Of a stretch of DNA of 64,000 bases, positions 46,164 to 59,473 are shown piece after piece (position 1 is the stretch's first letter; the number at the start of each line of letters is the position of its first letter). The DNA lies in contig RCSZ01000012.1 in the NCBI GenBank assembly GCA_014898425.1, positions 1,054,001 through 1,118,000 on the forward strand, written 5' to 3'. Made by a program: the position numbers and the translations under genes. A model generated the notes under the pieces. The model saw only the letters and a program-made list of their open reading frames with translations. It was not told the DNA's origin and made no database searches. The DNA comes from Botryotinia globosa (lineage: Eukaryota > Ascomycota > Leotiomycetes > Helotiales > Sclerotiniaceae).

Positions 46164-47075
46164 ATGATTTGGTTCTCGTTTCTTGTTTTCTTTGCCTGCT
46201 CGTTTACAAGCGATGCTTTCACCGTCAACGACTTTATTTTTCCAAACAACCAGACCAATCCTCCTAAATACGAGGGGTCTTTTGAAATTGGTACCGAGCT
46301 TACTGTTCAGTGGGAGTCCATATGGAAGAACACGACTTTGGTTCTTTGGCAAAGCGGGACGCCACAGTTCCAGTATCTTCCAAACTCGAGTATGTCCTCT
46401 GACTATAGGAATTTTAACTAAATATGCTTACAATCATTAGGAGACATGATAGGCTTTACTCAATTCATATGGAAAGTTGATCTGAGTGGCGCCAATGGCA
46501 ATCCCAAATTTGACCTGAACGCGGGGAATGCCTTCTTTTTCGGCATCTTTAACAGTGGCACAGCCGACCTTTTCGAAAGTCAGTTTGTCAATATTACCGG
46601 AAAGAATAACATCGTATCGACCCCTTCTTCATCTGCTCTGGCTACAACCTTAGTGAGTAGTGCAGCCAGTACTGATCCCACGACTTCCACCAATGCCTCA
46701 AGCGCCGCCCTGAGTAGCACGACAGATCAGCCCCCAAGCACCTCGACAAGTTCTTCGATTTCCGTAGCGCCAACGGTCTCTTCTGCACCGATCAGCACAC
46801 AATCTTCGAGCGAGCTAAGTGTAGGTGCCAAGGCAGGAATCGGTATTGGTTCTGTAGTTGCATTTTTTTCCATTGTCGGAGCAGCGTTTGCCTTGGGCCA
46901 CTTCCTTCGTCGGCCAGAGACTCCACACACCCACCCAGAGAGTGCGGCCATGGGCCATTCAAGTTTCGCCCCTTCTACGACCACTGCAGTGACCTCAGGG
47001 TCTCAGCAGTGGCACCCTCTGGTAGAAGCACATTCAGAAATCCAGAAACCAGGAAGCAGGATTTACGAGATATGA
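46164..47075 (+). CDS. Single-pass membrane glycoprotein, function unknown
   Basis: Two exons (46164-46389, 46441-47075) give 286 residues. The signal peptide is MIWFSFLVFFACSFTSDA. The lumenal part of about 110 residues carries N-glycosylation sites (NQT, NTT, NIT) and WESIWKNTTLVLWQSG. A Ser/Thr-rich stalk of about 70 residues follows, then a transmembrane helix (AGIGIGSVVAFFSIVGAAFA) with HFLRR on the cytoplasmic side and a short tail. The layout resembles fungal wall-stress sensors and other surface proteins, but no WSC cysteine pattern is present. The intron joins NSR-DMIG. Confidence 0.8.
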
Positions 47076-48547
47076 GATATGAGATTTAATACACTATTAC
47101 CCTTTAACGCGCATCATCAACCAGACCATTTTCGTGACTGCCCACTTCTGCTCAAGGTGAAAATCATGAGAAAACTCAGTTCCAGCTCTGCAAAAGCATA
47201 CTAGACCAACGCGTACCACGCATAACCAGTGAATTTCGGAATTTTTTTCATTATGAAACCTCGCTTACGGCTCTCCTCGAGCTTTATATAAGCGGTGATT
47301 GTCCACTCTTTTTGGATAATAAGCTGACACACCAGTAACATAGACCCTTCTCGAAATTCTTTAGCAGAGGAGGCTCTCAAAATTCCGAATCAACAAAATG
47401 CCCAAGAGTTATGACTCACAATTTTTATACTCTTACTAACATTTGACGTATCGTGTGCCATTTTTATGCAATTTTGTGACAATAATGACCATGAAAAGAA
47501 TTTGAGTTTGGCGAGTTTGGAGTGGCGGACATCGCGTCCAGATAGAGCCTTTGTCCACTCCTCGATCTAATCTCCGCACGTTGTATCCATATTTGATCTC
47601 CAGCATTAGAAATGGCTGTGCCTATATTAATCTCATCGGCCCCCGATTTTTTCATAGTGAGCAATGTACAATTGAAATGATTGTATAATTCTTCACATGG
47701 CTGAATAATACAAGAGAAGACTCATTCCGAGGCTTGAGATTCTTATGACAAGGGTATGTAGTGCTTAGCATTTGATAAATAGTAGGAGACCAATGCTAAG
47801 TCTTGTTTTTGTTGGTGCTTGTTGGTGATGTGTAAGTGATTGGGAATTGCTGGGTAAACAGACTTACACGTGGGTGTCATATCTTTTACGGGGAAAACGA
47901 CAAAAGGATCGGAAGAATCGAAGGAAGGGGCGCGCGGGAAGAAAGACTATGCTCTTTTCTTAATGGCTCTGCGCCGTGCTCCTATTGACCATCCGATACT
48001 GTGCCAGTCTCAAAGTTCGGCGGTAGTAAAATATGAAGGGTGATAGATATCAACCAGGAGATACACATTTGTGTTTTGAATTCAAGAGGAGAAGGAGGTA
48101 GTCATCACCTCATGCGAGATGGTAGGTTAGGCTCTCTTGAAGAGCGCCCGACTACCTTCCTTGCAGTCTTCATAACCAAGATCGGAGCTCATCTATCATC
48201 TGATCAATACAAAAAAACCCTGTTTTCAAAAACACCGGTTTGAGCCACAAAAGAAATTCTTGGGACTCATCTTTAGTTATCCTCAAATAAGATATTATAC
48301 CAATTACTAACTTGGGGGCGACTCGATGTTTTTGCCATCCATCACTGAAGTCACACCATAGAGAGGGTATACTTTCAAGTCCCAACTTCCTCGGCTAATC
48401 TGCCCCCCCCCTCCCCGAGCATGACTTTGCAACCTCACATCCTGCATGAATTACACAACGCCGAGCAGTTCCTCGCACCACCAGCACGATCAAATAAATT
48501 AACTGGTTATTCCATTGCCATCACAATACCAACCATCAATTGCCCCA
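47076..48547. other. Intergenic, no gene seen
   Basis: About 1.5 kb of non-coding DNA between two convergent genes. No repeat or RNA gene is supported. Confidence 0.5.
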
Positions 48548-49444
48548 TCAATATTCTCTCAATCTAGACAGAGGATTACGATCATGACGAGTCGGGGGAC
48601 ACTCCATGGTAGTTCCTTGACGCATCGAGATAGGAGCTCTCCCCGTGAGCGCAGGCTTCACCCAACCCCGATCGCAGAAGTGTCCACAGCGATGCCTCTC
48701 AAAGAACGATTTGATTCCATCGTTTCCCAAATCCGCGGGTCCGCAATCGTGGGCTTGGGACATGATGACTGGGTCTGAGAGAATGCTAATTGGAGTGTTA
48801 GGAGATTTTCATACCCATCAATATAGTTTCGACCGAGGCAGACGAGCAAAGAATGAAATGTCAACAGTAGAGAGAAAGTACTTACTACCCATCACTATAC
48901 AACCCCCCCTGCAAATCACACAACAAAAACCTTCTCCCAGAATCATGATAGGAAAAGTGACTCAACGCCTGCATCACCTCATTCCACACATTATCCCGTC
49001 CCGTCCACCCAGTATTACTATTAAACTTTTCAAAATTTTCAATCATGGGCTCCACCAAGCTTATGTGTCCAGCCTTTTTCCCCGCACTATCCTCATACCT
49101 CCAGATGGCCGGCGTATTGACGATGATTTCTCGTCCGGGAAGGATCCCCGCCATGTGGAAGGCATCGACGATTTCCTGCGTGTGCCGGATGATCTCCAGC
49201 TCTTCGGAGAAATAGTGTTTTTCGTATACCGAGCCGTTTTTGAATTCTTTGGATACGCAGGGTTGCCCTTTGCGGTCGCCTGAGGTGTAGTGGCCTGCCT
49301 GGTAGGAACTTAGCATTGAGATATGCAAGGAAATGTATCAGAATGATAATCACGTACCCACACGTTTTTGAATGTTCCCGATGCAAATACGGAAGATGTA
49401 ACGATATCAGCCGTCGTCGATTGATTGATCCGTCGATGCGACAT
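48548..49444 (-). CDS. Compact alpha-kinase (MHCK/EF2K-type) protein
   Basis: Three exons (49358-49444, 48889-49298, 48548-48785) give 244 residues, about the bare domain. Landmarks: FASGTFKNVW, GHYTSGDRKGQPCVSKEF with the ATP-contacting Lys (about residue 46), NTGWTGRDNVW, LLCDLQGGLYSDG with the catalytic Asp (about 157), then LSDPVIMSQ and ADLGNDGIKSFFERHRCG, with the zinc-binding His/Cys set HRCGHFC. Alpha-kinases are a kinase class unrelated in sequence to common protein kinases and are expanded in some fungi. The second joint restores YSDG-ILSDPVIMSQ in frame. The short C-terminal tail after the zinc motif is Arg/Pro-rich. Substrate unknown. Confidence 0.85.
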
Positions 49445-50924
49445 GTTGAGTTTTTGATTACTGAAAGGCGGTTTCTATTTAGGTAAAGTCTCGGAAGAGT
49501 ATTCGAGGATTGATAACTCGAGGAATCGTGCTTGTCTTTGCGATCTAGGATGGAATACCCGGCCGATACGAGTACTTTTATGTACATATTGTTTGTACGA
49601 CTAAAAGATTCCGTGTTCTGGTTTCATCCGCAATCACCTAGGCGAACCACTGAGACCAAACGACCTTGTTTGCTTGCTTGCATTGCTTGTTTCGATCTGC
49701 CATGTTTCAAATGCGAGTTCATTTACTAGAGGATATATATCCGAATCAGAAGTAGACAGATAGCTCGACTCTATACTTTTCAATCTCTCAAATCGCAATT
49801 CCTCGAATATTTCCGTTGATTCGTCAATATAAATATACTCGCAGATAATATATCATTGTTCCCCAGCCTAGTTTCGCTTCTCAACACCTTGCGCTATTGT
49901 CTTATTTCTCATAGTTTCACTTTTCAAGTCACCCCCTTTTCAGTTCACTCTTCCAGAATCCCGCTCGTTCTCCTCGCTTCCGTCAGTTACCTAGTGACTG
50001 TCGCCCCTTTGCTACACGACAATGGTAAATAGAAAGAAGCACAATCGAGATTGTTGCTCCATCTCTGTACCCGTTATACTCTGTGGAGCTATAAGAACAT
50101 CTACATTCACACCCCATAGTACAGAACAGAAACAAGGCAAAGTGAAGAGAAATGGTAAGAGGCAAGAGAAGGAAGAATAATGCAATTATTAGAACCCGTG
50201 TAATAGCAAGAATTCGAGAAACCTAAGGCTAGATATTCATTCGAGAGAAAAAAAGGAAAGGACAAGTGACGAAAAAATAGTGAGCATAAAAAAGGTGAGA
50301 ATAAAACACCGGATGGAAAAGAGCAGACACGACTGTGGTTAGCGAAAGGAGGCGAAGACAAGATGGAAAGATGTTATGTATCTAGATCCGCCAAGTGATT
50401 TGCTCAAAACAAATATAGCCTGACATGATTGTTTGTGATCGAACAGATGAAGGATTTGAAGTGGCATCATGTCATCTCACATGTGACTCACATCAAACAT
50501 GAAGCACTGCAAGACAAGACATCCGAATATAGTCGCATTCGCACCTATACTACAAGAAATCTCGATCTTCATCCACGACTCATCTCCTTCCCAAAGAAAG
50601 TAACAAAACTGGAAAGAGACATTCAGTTCGCTTTCCTAATGCATAGCTCGATGTTATCAAGATAATTTTGGATTTCTCCTACCCGTTCCTCATCACCGAA
50701 CGCCCGCTCCTACTCCACCTTCATCACCTAGACTTCTCATCTGAAACCCATCCCATGAAGAGCATTTCGCGTCCCATTACGTTATGAATATAAATAATCT
50801 TACAAAAGCTTTATCCCACCTGGTCCCTGAATGCCAAAAGCGCTCCTTCCAAATGTACAATCCTGCAAGCGAATTTTTGTGAACTTTCTCATCCCTACTA
50901 TGTGAGAGGCGCAGTGGAAGTGGT
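49445..50924. other. Intergenic, no gene seen
   Basis: About 1.5 kb upstream of the alpha-kinase and downstream of the CTD-kinase gene. Short frames only. Confidence 0.5.
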
Positions 50925-53900
50925 CTAGTCGCTCGAAGCGGCAACTTCCTGGGTTTTAGGTATGGCAGATGGCGGTGGTATATCTGGGGGTGCCATCATT
51001 ACTCGCTTTGGATCTCTTTCAGAACAGGCTTCACTTTCTGCAGTTCTTTTCTTCTCCTTTTCCTTTTGGGCCGCCCTTCGTGCCTCTTTATCCTTGCGCT
51101 CATTCTCTTTACGCAACGCTTTGGATTCGAATTCATGCCAGTCGCCTTTGAGTTCTTTGAGTCTATTTCATGGTGTTAGCTAGTTATCACCTGTAAAGGG
51201 AAGTTGCAAGCAAGGATATAACATACTCGATAGCCTGCCTTGCAGTTGGCTCTTCCGTCGTGAAGTACGGATGCTCAAGAACGTCAGAAGCAGAAGGTCG
51301 CTTGGCAGGGTCATATTGAAACATGGCATCTAGGAGTTCAAACGCAGCTGGTGTAACACGTTCCTTGTATTTTTCTGCAAAGACATTGGATCGTTTAGCA
51401 GAAGGTCTAAGAAGTTCGAACCATGCCATGTCTACTAAGCCAGGCCAATCATTTCGATTTGGCGTTCCGAGCACAGCATAAATTTTCTCCAGTTGACTGA
51501 TTTCACCACCGTCTCCAGGAAAAATTGCGTGGCGAGTGAAAATTTCAACCAAGACACAGGCTGCGCTCCAAATATCCACTGCAGGACCATATTGTGTCTC
51601 TCCAAGGAGAAGTTCTGGTGAACGATACCAGATGGTGATAACACGATTGGTATAGTCCAGCTGTCTTCGCTTTGCGTAAAATCGAGCCAGCCCAAAATCT
51701 GCTAATTTGAGTTGACCTTCGTCACTAACAAGGATATTTGCTGCTTTGATATCCCGGTGTAAAACACCTCGTCGATGGAGGTAATCAAGTCCCTCGAAAA
51801 GCTGCTTAGCAAGGTGCTTTTTGTGAGCTGCGTCTAACTTGAAGGATGGGTGATTGAGCAAGCCCGTAAGATCGTGTGATAGATACTCGAAAACCATAAA
51901 GCAATCGTTTTTCTCCACCATTACCTCTTGTAAGGTCACGATGTTTGGGTGGTTCAAGGATTGCAGCAATTTAATTTCTCGAACAGCAGTCACAGGAAAC
52001 CCGTCGCGTTCTCCTTCCATGCGTATCTTCTTCAAAGCGACCAGCTTCTTGGTGTAGACGTGGATAGCTTTGAATACTTTACCGTAAGTTCCAGATCCTA
52101 CCACAGATTCATTACCAGGTTTTCGATAGTACACAGAATCTGATGCCTTATATTCGGGTAATAGCTGTGGCTTTGGCTTCAAACGTTGCATAATCTTTTT
52201 GACCTTACGCGTAACAGGAGTCGGTGGTTCACGGAATGCGTGTTGTGCTCTTGCAGATGCTGGCTCTGTAGGAATATTCCGTGTCGCTGCGGGGCCACGA
52301 GGGCTATTTTGCATATCTCGCTTTGTCGGTACAGCGTTGAGCTTTTGAGAGATTTCTGGCTTCGGAGTAGTTGCCGCTTTAGCTGGACCTTTGAAAGCAA
52401 AACTAAACTTTGAGGAGTTCTGTTGACTTTGAGGCCCTGTTGGCGGTGGTCGACTAGGAGGAGGCATTTGTTCATCATTCTTTTTGCTAGTATCCTCAGC
52501 CTGAAGGTCTTTTGAGGGCCTAAATAAATCTTCACTTTCGTCCACCTGATTCTGCATTGGAATTTCACCCGAATCAAATGAATTCTGCTGTGGGAACTGT
52601 TGTTGCGGTGACATTTGCTGAGGTGTAACGTTACCAGAATTGGTAAACTGGGCGCGACTGGTGCCGGAGGGACCAGAAGGAGGATTCCATTGAGGATTGA
52701 ATTGGTTGCCACGACTACCTCGGGGGTTGAAATTGTTCGCTCTAAAATTCCGTTGGTTGCCTTTGAAATGATTGTTCATTGGCCCCGTAGGAGGCCCTTG
52801 ATGAGAAGGAGATTGGGCTTGGTTGCCATACATTTGGCTTTGTGGGCCAGTGGGAGTAGCATATTCCGGTTGTTGCTGGTAATTCTGTTGAAATTGCCTG
52901 CAAGTCTCGTTAGATTTAAAAATTGTTAGTCCTAATAGAATGAAACTTACGAAGAGGGCGAAAACTGTTGTTGCTGTGAGCCGTTCCAATTTCCCCGCCC
53001 AGAAGAATAAGGTGATTGTGCCTGAGGTGAACCATGATATGAATTTGGGGTCATTTGATGTTGTGGAGATTGTGAAAATTGACGTGGATCAGCTTGAGGG
53101 CCTTGAGGAGCTTGGTTGAATTGTGGTTTCAGAGGAAATGCAGCCTGCATTTGTTGGTTTGGATTGTACCCTTGCTGATTACCATAGAATCCTCTGTTAG
53201 CCATCTTATCCGATTTGACCTCAATGCTATTCGCTCCTGAAGCTGCCGATGTAGGTCGACCTCGAGATTTATTATTAGGGCGATATTCGTCTCGTGAGGG
53301 CCGTCCCTTTTCTCGCTTTGGGGACCGTCTCCGATTTCCCTTTGGCCCTTTCGGTGCACGAGGAGATTGACGACGACCACGATTCTTATGATCGTATGTA
53401 TCTGCCTCTGGCGATCGACGGCTCGAGTATGGGGAAGGGTCCCGCTTCCTTTCCTTATTTTCAGATAAATTTGGTGCTGGATTTCCTCCGTCCTTTTGTT
53501 CTTGCTCGACAATTTTGTTGGGGGATGAATTACGGTTTGATGGTGGATCGTCGTAGTCCAGGGCTGATGAAGGACGAGACTTTTCAAATTTATCGCGGTT
53601 TGGGCCGGGAGATCGCCCACGCTTATCGTTTTTTCCAAAATCTCTACGATTTCTTGGGTTTCCTTCCTCGCGTTGATTATTTCTGTTTGGTTCTGATTGT
53701 CGATGTCGATGTTGTGATGTAGACCGGTTTCGTCGCTTCCTATCTCGCCGGGACCCTTTCGTAGCTCCGTTGTGCCGTACTGGACTGCGAGAATTCCTCC
53801 GAATTTTCTTTTGTTGATTGCGACTCGGCGATGGGCTGCGACTCTTTCTTCGTTTTAATTGTTGAGGGGAATGGGCTGTATTTCCTTTTGCTATTTCTGT

Positions 53901-54257
53901 GCCTCGCGTTTCCAATAGTAGTTCCCTGCCTTGATTGCGCTTCAATACGTCTTCCTGAGTATCTTTTGATGGCCGGGGAGACGATGGCCTTCTGCGGTCT
54001 GGACTGCGGTCTGGCTTTTCAGTTTCTTGTGTTGGCCTGGACCTATCAGTACTGCGATCTCTGGTATTGGGCGTCCTGTCGGCGTCCGGTCGACGTGACG
54101 TGGGAGACCTTGATCTTCTCGACCGTCTTTCAATAACTCCTCGGCCGACTCTACCTCTATCTCTGCGATCGTCACCGGGGCTCCAGCTGTCTTTCATCTC
54201 GAGCGCGATCGCATCTCGAGCAGGCGGGTGTTCTTTTGGTTGTGGAGTTGAATGCAT
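50925..54257 (-). CDS. CTK1: Ctk1/CDK12-type RNA polymerase II CTD kinase
   Basis: Three exons (52951-54257, 51227-52897, 50925-51162) give 1071 residues. The first third is Arg/Ser-rich (SPTSRRPDADRTP, RSRSPTSRRP-like runs), followed by Gln/Pro/Asn-rich low complexity. The kinase domain spans about residues 700-985: Gly-loop GSGTYGKVFKA (about 703), Lys in VALKKIRM (about 725), the cyclin-binding helix as PVTAVRE in place of PITAIRE, catalytic HRDIKAANIL (Asp about 818), ADFGLARFY (about 836), and WYRSPELLLG. The C-terminal exon is a Lys/Glu-rich coiled coil. Ctk1/CDK12 phosphorylates Ser2 of the polymerase II tail during elongation; the RS-rich N-terminus is shared with metazoan CDK12. The gene symbol is by family only. 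Confidence 0.9.
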
Positions 54258-56928
54258 AATTGAGGGAATGTCGATGATTTTGCTAAAGTGGCGCGCTTCT
54301 TTAGGCTTAGCGAGAATTGAGTCGATGGATTGGCATTAAACCATACAATGCGACACGAAAAGACTTTGAGAGAGAAAAGTTGAGTTGAATTGAATAATGA
54401 AATGAATTTAAATGACAATAATTATGAGAATCTCGAAACAATTGAAAGGTATAAGACGACGAGAAAATAAAAAATTGGGAGGGATTGTGGTGTTACATTA
54501 CCTAGGTATCTGATTGTATGACTTGCCTATTTGTTGTGTTGGTGGTGGTGGTGGTAGTGGTGGTGGTGGTAGTGGTGATTGCTAAGTGCTGAATTGAGTC
54601 GAGTCTGATAATGGTGTTCCTAACCCACACCGTATCATCGGAACTCCATAGTCCGTAGAGGTGCAGAATAACCACTGTTGTAGCAAGAACACTGCACACT
54701 CGTTGTTCTGTTCGCAGAGTTGAAAGATTTGAAAGAATCGTCCGATTCCGACACCGAGTGAGCAGAGCAGAGCAGAGCAGATTACCGAGCCTTGTGTCCT
54801 TCCTTCCGAGTTCCATGCATCGGTATCCAAACCGCGTTTACAATTTCGAAGTCACGTAAAGTATGCAAAGTTCTATCTACAATGCGTATGATACGCAAAT
54901 ATAACAAGGGGAAGTAAAGGAAATTATCGCCAATATGGCTATGCCAATATAGAGTCTGCCTCTGCAAGAACTGCACAAGGCTCAAGGGAGTCTAACCCTC
55001 GAATATGTCCCAGCAATGCGTGCAGACCACGTCCTCAGCGTAATTGGGAGCTAACTCCCTCGAAACCTTTCTGCAAACATCGACAGCCCAGTAGTCGAAT
55101 GGTCGACGGCAATCTGGGAGCGCTTCGCTGTTGTTTGATGGTGGAGTTCTTGGAATCTTGTACTATTCTGCAGGGTCGTTCTAGTAATGAATGTGAATGA
55201 TGATAACATCTATCAAAAGTGACTGGAGCCCCAAGTATCTTCATAGAGTCATGGATTGATGTCGCTGTTGGGGCAGCAGTCAAAGGTTAGAGCTTTGCGA
55301 GGAGACTCGGTTTGGGGGCAAGAATAATGAGTGCTTATAACCCAGAAACAACCGCCATGTCAAATGTCCAATATGTGTAGACCAGTTCTTGTTTTGAATC
55401 AAATAGATCCAACCAGCATAGGACCATAAGAAGACCTAATCATTATCCAGGGAGGCATTTAACGTAAGACATGTGCCAACTTCAGCCTTGTTATGATAAC
55501 AACCACTATTTGACATCTTGCAGATATCAAAGGTGCTGGTATCGGAACCTGCGTGTAGAGGATTCGTTCAAGCATATCAAGGACTCATTAGGTATGGCAT
55601 ATTCACAAATAATCCTGTGGTCTGCCCATGCCGATAAATATCAGCCAGCCACTTCCATCGATCCGCAGCTTCAACTATTAGTGAGGGGTGAAAGCAATCT
55701 TCAGCCTTCCATGCTAACCGGATGAACAATACTTGAAGCCATCACATAGAAAACTATCGTCGCTATTTGGAGAGAAGGATCGGCATACGCAGGGGCATGT
55801 AGGTAGAGGATAGATACTGGATGCCGCGGTATACTAAATCACATACCACCATAGATGTTGCTTATTGTCGATTCCAAGATGGTTCGTGAGCTGCGACTAA
55901 TATTTTTCAATGATAAAAGTTGCATTTAGAGTTCAGCCGGTTGGCGTGAACGGGAGTATATCGAAAGATCTAGGGGGGCAACCGTCTCGAAATATGCCTA
56001 TCGCGATGTCGATACGGTGGCATGTGCGATTGTTGAGAAGCGGCGAAATCTTGAAGAAAGACTGTACCGTTACCTTGCATAACCTTGATCAATTTTTCAT
56101 TTCTCCTAAATCCCGTCGTCTTGCAGCATGTTATCGCGAATAATCATGTATGTATGGAGATTGTAGTCTTTTTTGTAAAATGGTAATAGTAAGGATAGTA
56201 GTATATTGATTGTTCAAAGTTTACTCGTTTGAGAGCAAGGCTTCCAGGCTCTACTCGTTTGGCTCTTGATTACATAATCCGGTTAATGCTCAAATATTCG
56301 CGGTCGTGCTAACGTATTCGTATGTTCTAGCAACTCCATCTGCAATTTCTGGCCGCAAATTCTGATCTTCTATCATTGAACACTCAAAGCTGATTACATA
56401 CATTGATGAAGTTGGTTTGCAATATGTAACGGAAGGTTCTAATCTTATTCGGGTAAAGGACAGAAGCAGACCATATGTGATTGCGAGTGTGAGATGCCAT
56501 CTACACAGTTGGATCGGAATTTCAATCTCTGTCTTGTATTCAAGCATTAAACTGCCGAAAATGAACGGAATCATTAAGACAGACAAAGTCATTTCCACCT
56601 TGCTATCTGCAGCAGAAGTCTGACTGCTTTCAAAGTAGGCTCGAGTGAGCTGCAACAACCTAGATGTAGGCTATACCTGCTTGAACTTCCTCTTGTACAA
56701 CTTTCACCGGTAAATGAGTGGCTAGTCACACATCGGAGGCGGCTGTGCAGAAATTGTGCTGGATCGTTACACGAAGCCTGGTCTATCTCCCCATTTACTA
56801 TTACTATCCACGGTCGCAGTTTCATCTCACTTCATCTACCATGAAATTTGACACGAACCCCTTAGGTTCTAAGAGCGGGCAAACCTTTTCTATCTATATT
56901 TGCATCACCCCGAGACTCACTATATATT
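54258..56928. other. Intergenic region with trinucleotide repeats
   Basis: About 2.7 kb without a supported gene. It holds a GGT/GTG array (54541-54581) and AGAGC repeats (54763-54780). Frames up to 122 codons on either strand show no motif I recognise. Confidence 0.5.
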
Positions 56929-59473
56929 ATGGAGGTACTTGCTGGAGTATCGAGCGTGCTCTCGGTTCTTGGTTTTGCCATCCAGCTTGCAGATGGTATC
57001 AAGAAAGCCTGTGCACTCTGGGAATCTCTCCAAGAAGCCCCTCATGAGGTTCAAATGATATGCAAAGATTTACGCGCTATATCAAACGTTCTTGACGATA
57101 TACAGTTGGAGGAAAACCAATTCATGCATCACTCTGACTGGATAATTGAGGCTCTAGAGCTTTGCTCTGAAGTTCTTGAATCTCTCAATCACCTAAGTCA
57201 AAAGATCGTATTCCCAAATACAGATACTACCTTGTTAATCAAGAGATGGCGCGCTATGAAGGCAGTCATAAAGATGGACAAGCTACAAGGGTTACAGTCG
57301 AGATTGAACAGCGTGAAACTGACCTTGGTCCTGGCTCGGCAGAACTCTTCTCGGTTAGTACCTCCTCCACTGCGTGTTTGGAAGTTCCTGACATATTTAG
57401 ACTTCTGTCCATACAAACTTATAAATCTCAACAGCAGCTCATGAATATAGTGGATGGAATCAAGCTCGATCTACAGGGACTGGCCTCGAAACCCGTTGTA
57501 ATCACATCAAGAGATCCACCAGACAGTAAAGTACACCTCGATGCACTAAAAGTGGAAGTTCGAGCTCTTTCACGCACTCTCAAAAATCCTGTCATGAGGC
57601 TCGGTTTTGAGAGAGCTATGGATTTAGCATTTTCTACATTGTCAAACTCCGCTGAGAGAAGCCTACGGAGAAAGTCTGCCGTTCTGGACAATGTAGAGTA
57701 CAGTCTCTCTACCATTAACACGCCTTTTGGAAAAATTAATATCTACATCACCACTTTATCATTCGCAGACGGTACTTATAAGTCGTGCACCAATTTGGTC
57801 ATGCACCCCTCTCGTTTGCTACAACTATGCGGTGTCAGTCTCGGGGTCAGAGTTGCTCTTTCGAAGTCGTGTGGGACCTTCAAATCCGAATTAAAAGCAT
57901 ACAGAGCTGTTCCGGACGATTCGGCAATTTTCAGACTCTGTAGAGACGGACGCTTAGATGCCATTCGATGTCTCTTTGATGAAGGTCTTGCTTCTCCACG
58001 TGATACTGATTCTTATGGTAGAACGCCTTTGATTGTAAGACGTCGTTCTTACTTCCATGCTCAGAAACAATTTAATCCCAGATAATTTGAGCTGGTCGAC
58101 CATCTAAAAATATTTTATTAACGGCGCCACTCCCTCCTGGATGACCTATGAAACAGCTTCAGACGGCTTATTGTATCTCATGCTAATGAAATTTCTAGAT
58201 AGCAGCATCTACTGGGCAACTATCAACATGTAAATTTCTCGTCAATGAGGGAGCTGATTTGGAGGTCCGGGATATACTCAATAAGTAGATTGAACATTTT
58301 TTCTAGTGTCGTCGTTGAGAATCCGGGCCGATCATACGTCTGACACTTCTTGATAGTGATCTTGGGTCATATGCATGTGGAACTTGGAAGACCCGTCATG
58401 GAAAGCACAGAGTTCCCTCCGGCTCTTCACACAGTAAAAATCCCGATATTCATTGCGACAATCGTATCGAAGTCCTCCGAATGTTTCTCGAGCAGTTCGA
58501 AGTCAGCGAGGATCCGTCTTCTCCTGGATTGAGAGGATTGTGGTTGCTCGCAGCCAGCACGGGTTTCGTAAGCAATCGCCGGCGCCTAGCCTGGCGAAGA
58601 CTTCATTATTGGACTAGTTCAATGCTTCTAGATCGGTTGGCCCTCACTTCCAATTTAAGGGCCTATTTTGGATTTGCGTTAACTGCTGCAATGCAATTCG
58701 GGGACATAGATATGATTGATCATCTCTTCCGTACTTGTCCTCATAATATAACAGAAGATTGGATCGCGCCATCTATAGGGCTTTGTCTCGTGAGAAAAAT
58801 CAGAGAATCTGATCAGACACATCTTATTCGTTGCATGATGAGGCACGGTATGGATCTTCATAGCCCATCAATAATGCTGCCTTCTACCATCCCGAAGCAT
58901 CCCCAAGTAGCCCACCGGGCTACAATAACGTCACTTCTCTTACAGTCATCAGTAGCACTCTTCCGGTTCAAGACCACTTTGCACAATTTGGGCATAGACA
59001 CAGCTAAATTTGTATGCGATGAGATACAGCAGGGCCCCATCGTCGCCGCTGGTTGGACTTTCCAAAGTCTCCACGCGGTCTTCAATTTGGATTATCTACC
59101 TAGTGATTCCTTGGCATATTTCCTGTGTTTGCAAAAATGCCTTATTGATCCCTTTAAATACGATAGCGGTAGAGAGCTGTCTTGGGAGATTCTATTGGGC
59201 AGATTAAAAGCCGGAAGCGACTTCTCCGGCGGCGTCGAAGATATACTGCGGGATCGAGATGAAGACCTTGTTAAGTTCCAGAGTGTGGATGGGCGCGTTT
59301 GTTCATGTTGTGGTGAGCTTGGAAAGTCGTATGCTACCTGGCGTGAGTGGATGGATAATTTACACCGCGCTCGACTCCGCCAAGCAGCAAAAGAACGCGA
59401 AGCAGAGGTGGAGGATTCAATGTTTCTCTTGCCTGTTCAATGGTGTCATCTTGATGACAGAATGATTGCTTAG
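56929..59473 (+). CDS. STAND-type N-terminal domain protein with ankyrin-like repeats, no NTPase seen
   Basis: Four exons (56929-57353, 57401-58034, 58199-58284, 58357-59473) give 753 residues. The N-terminus MEVLAGVSSVLSVLGFAIQL with ADGIKKACALWESLQ matches the helical N-terminal domain found on fungal STAND/NLR-like proteins (Helo-like). Ankyrin-like units occupy the middle (IFRLCRDGRLDAIRCLFDEG, STGQLSTCKFLVNEGADLEV). The C-terminal part ends with a cysteine patch (VCSCCGE) and a charged helix. I see no Walker motifs, so the usual NACHT or NB-ARC motor is absent. A stop that follows the second ankyrin unit (58286-58288) is removed by a 72-nt intron with a CTGAC branch site and a GATAG end. 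Related proteins act in non-self recognition; that role here is inference. Confidence 0.75.

Noticed and set aside
56290..56658. 122-codon minus-strand frame
   Set aside because: No motif, no splice context and ordinary intergenic composition.
58286..58288. In-frame TAG after the second ankyrin unit
   Set aside because: An intron at 58285-58356 with good donor, branch and acceptor sites removes it, and the total then divides by three.
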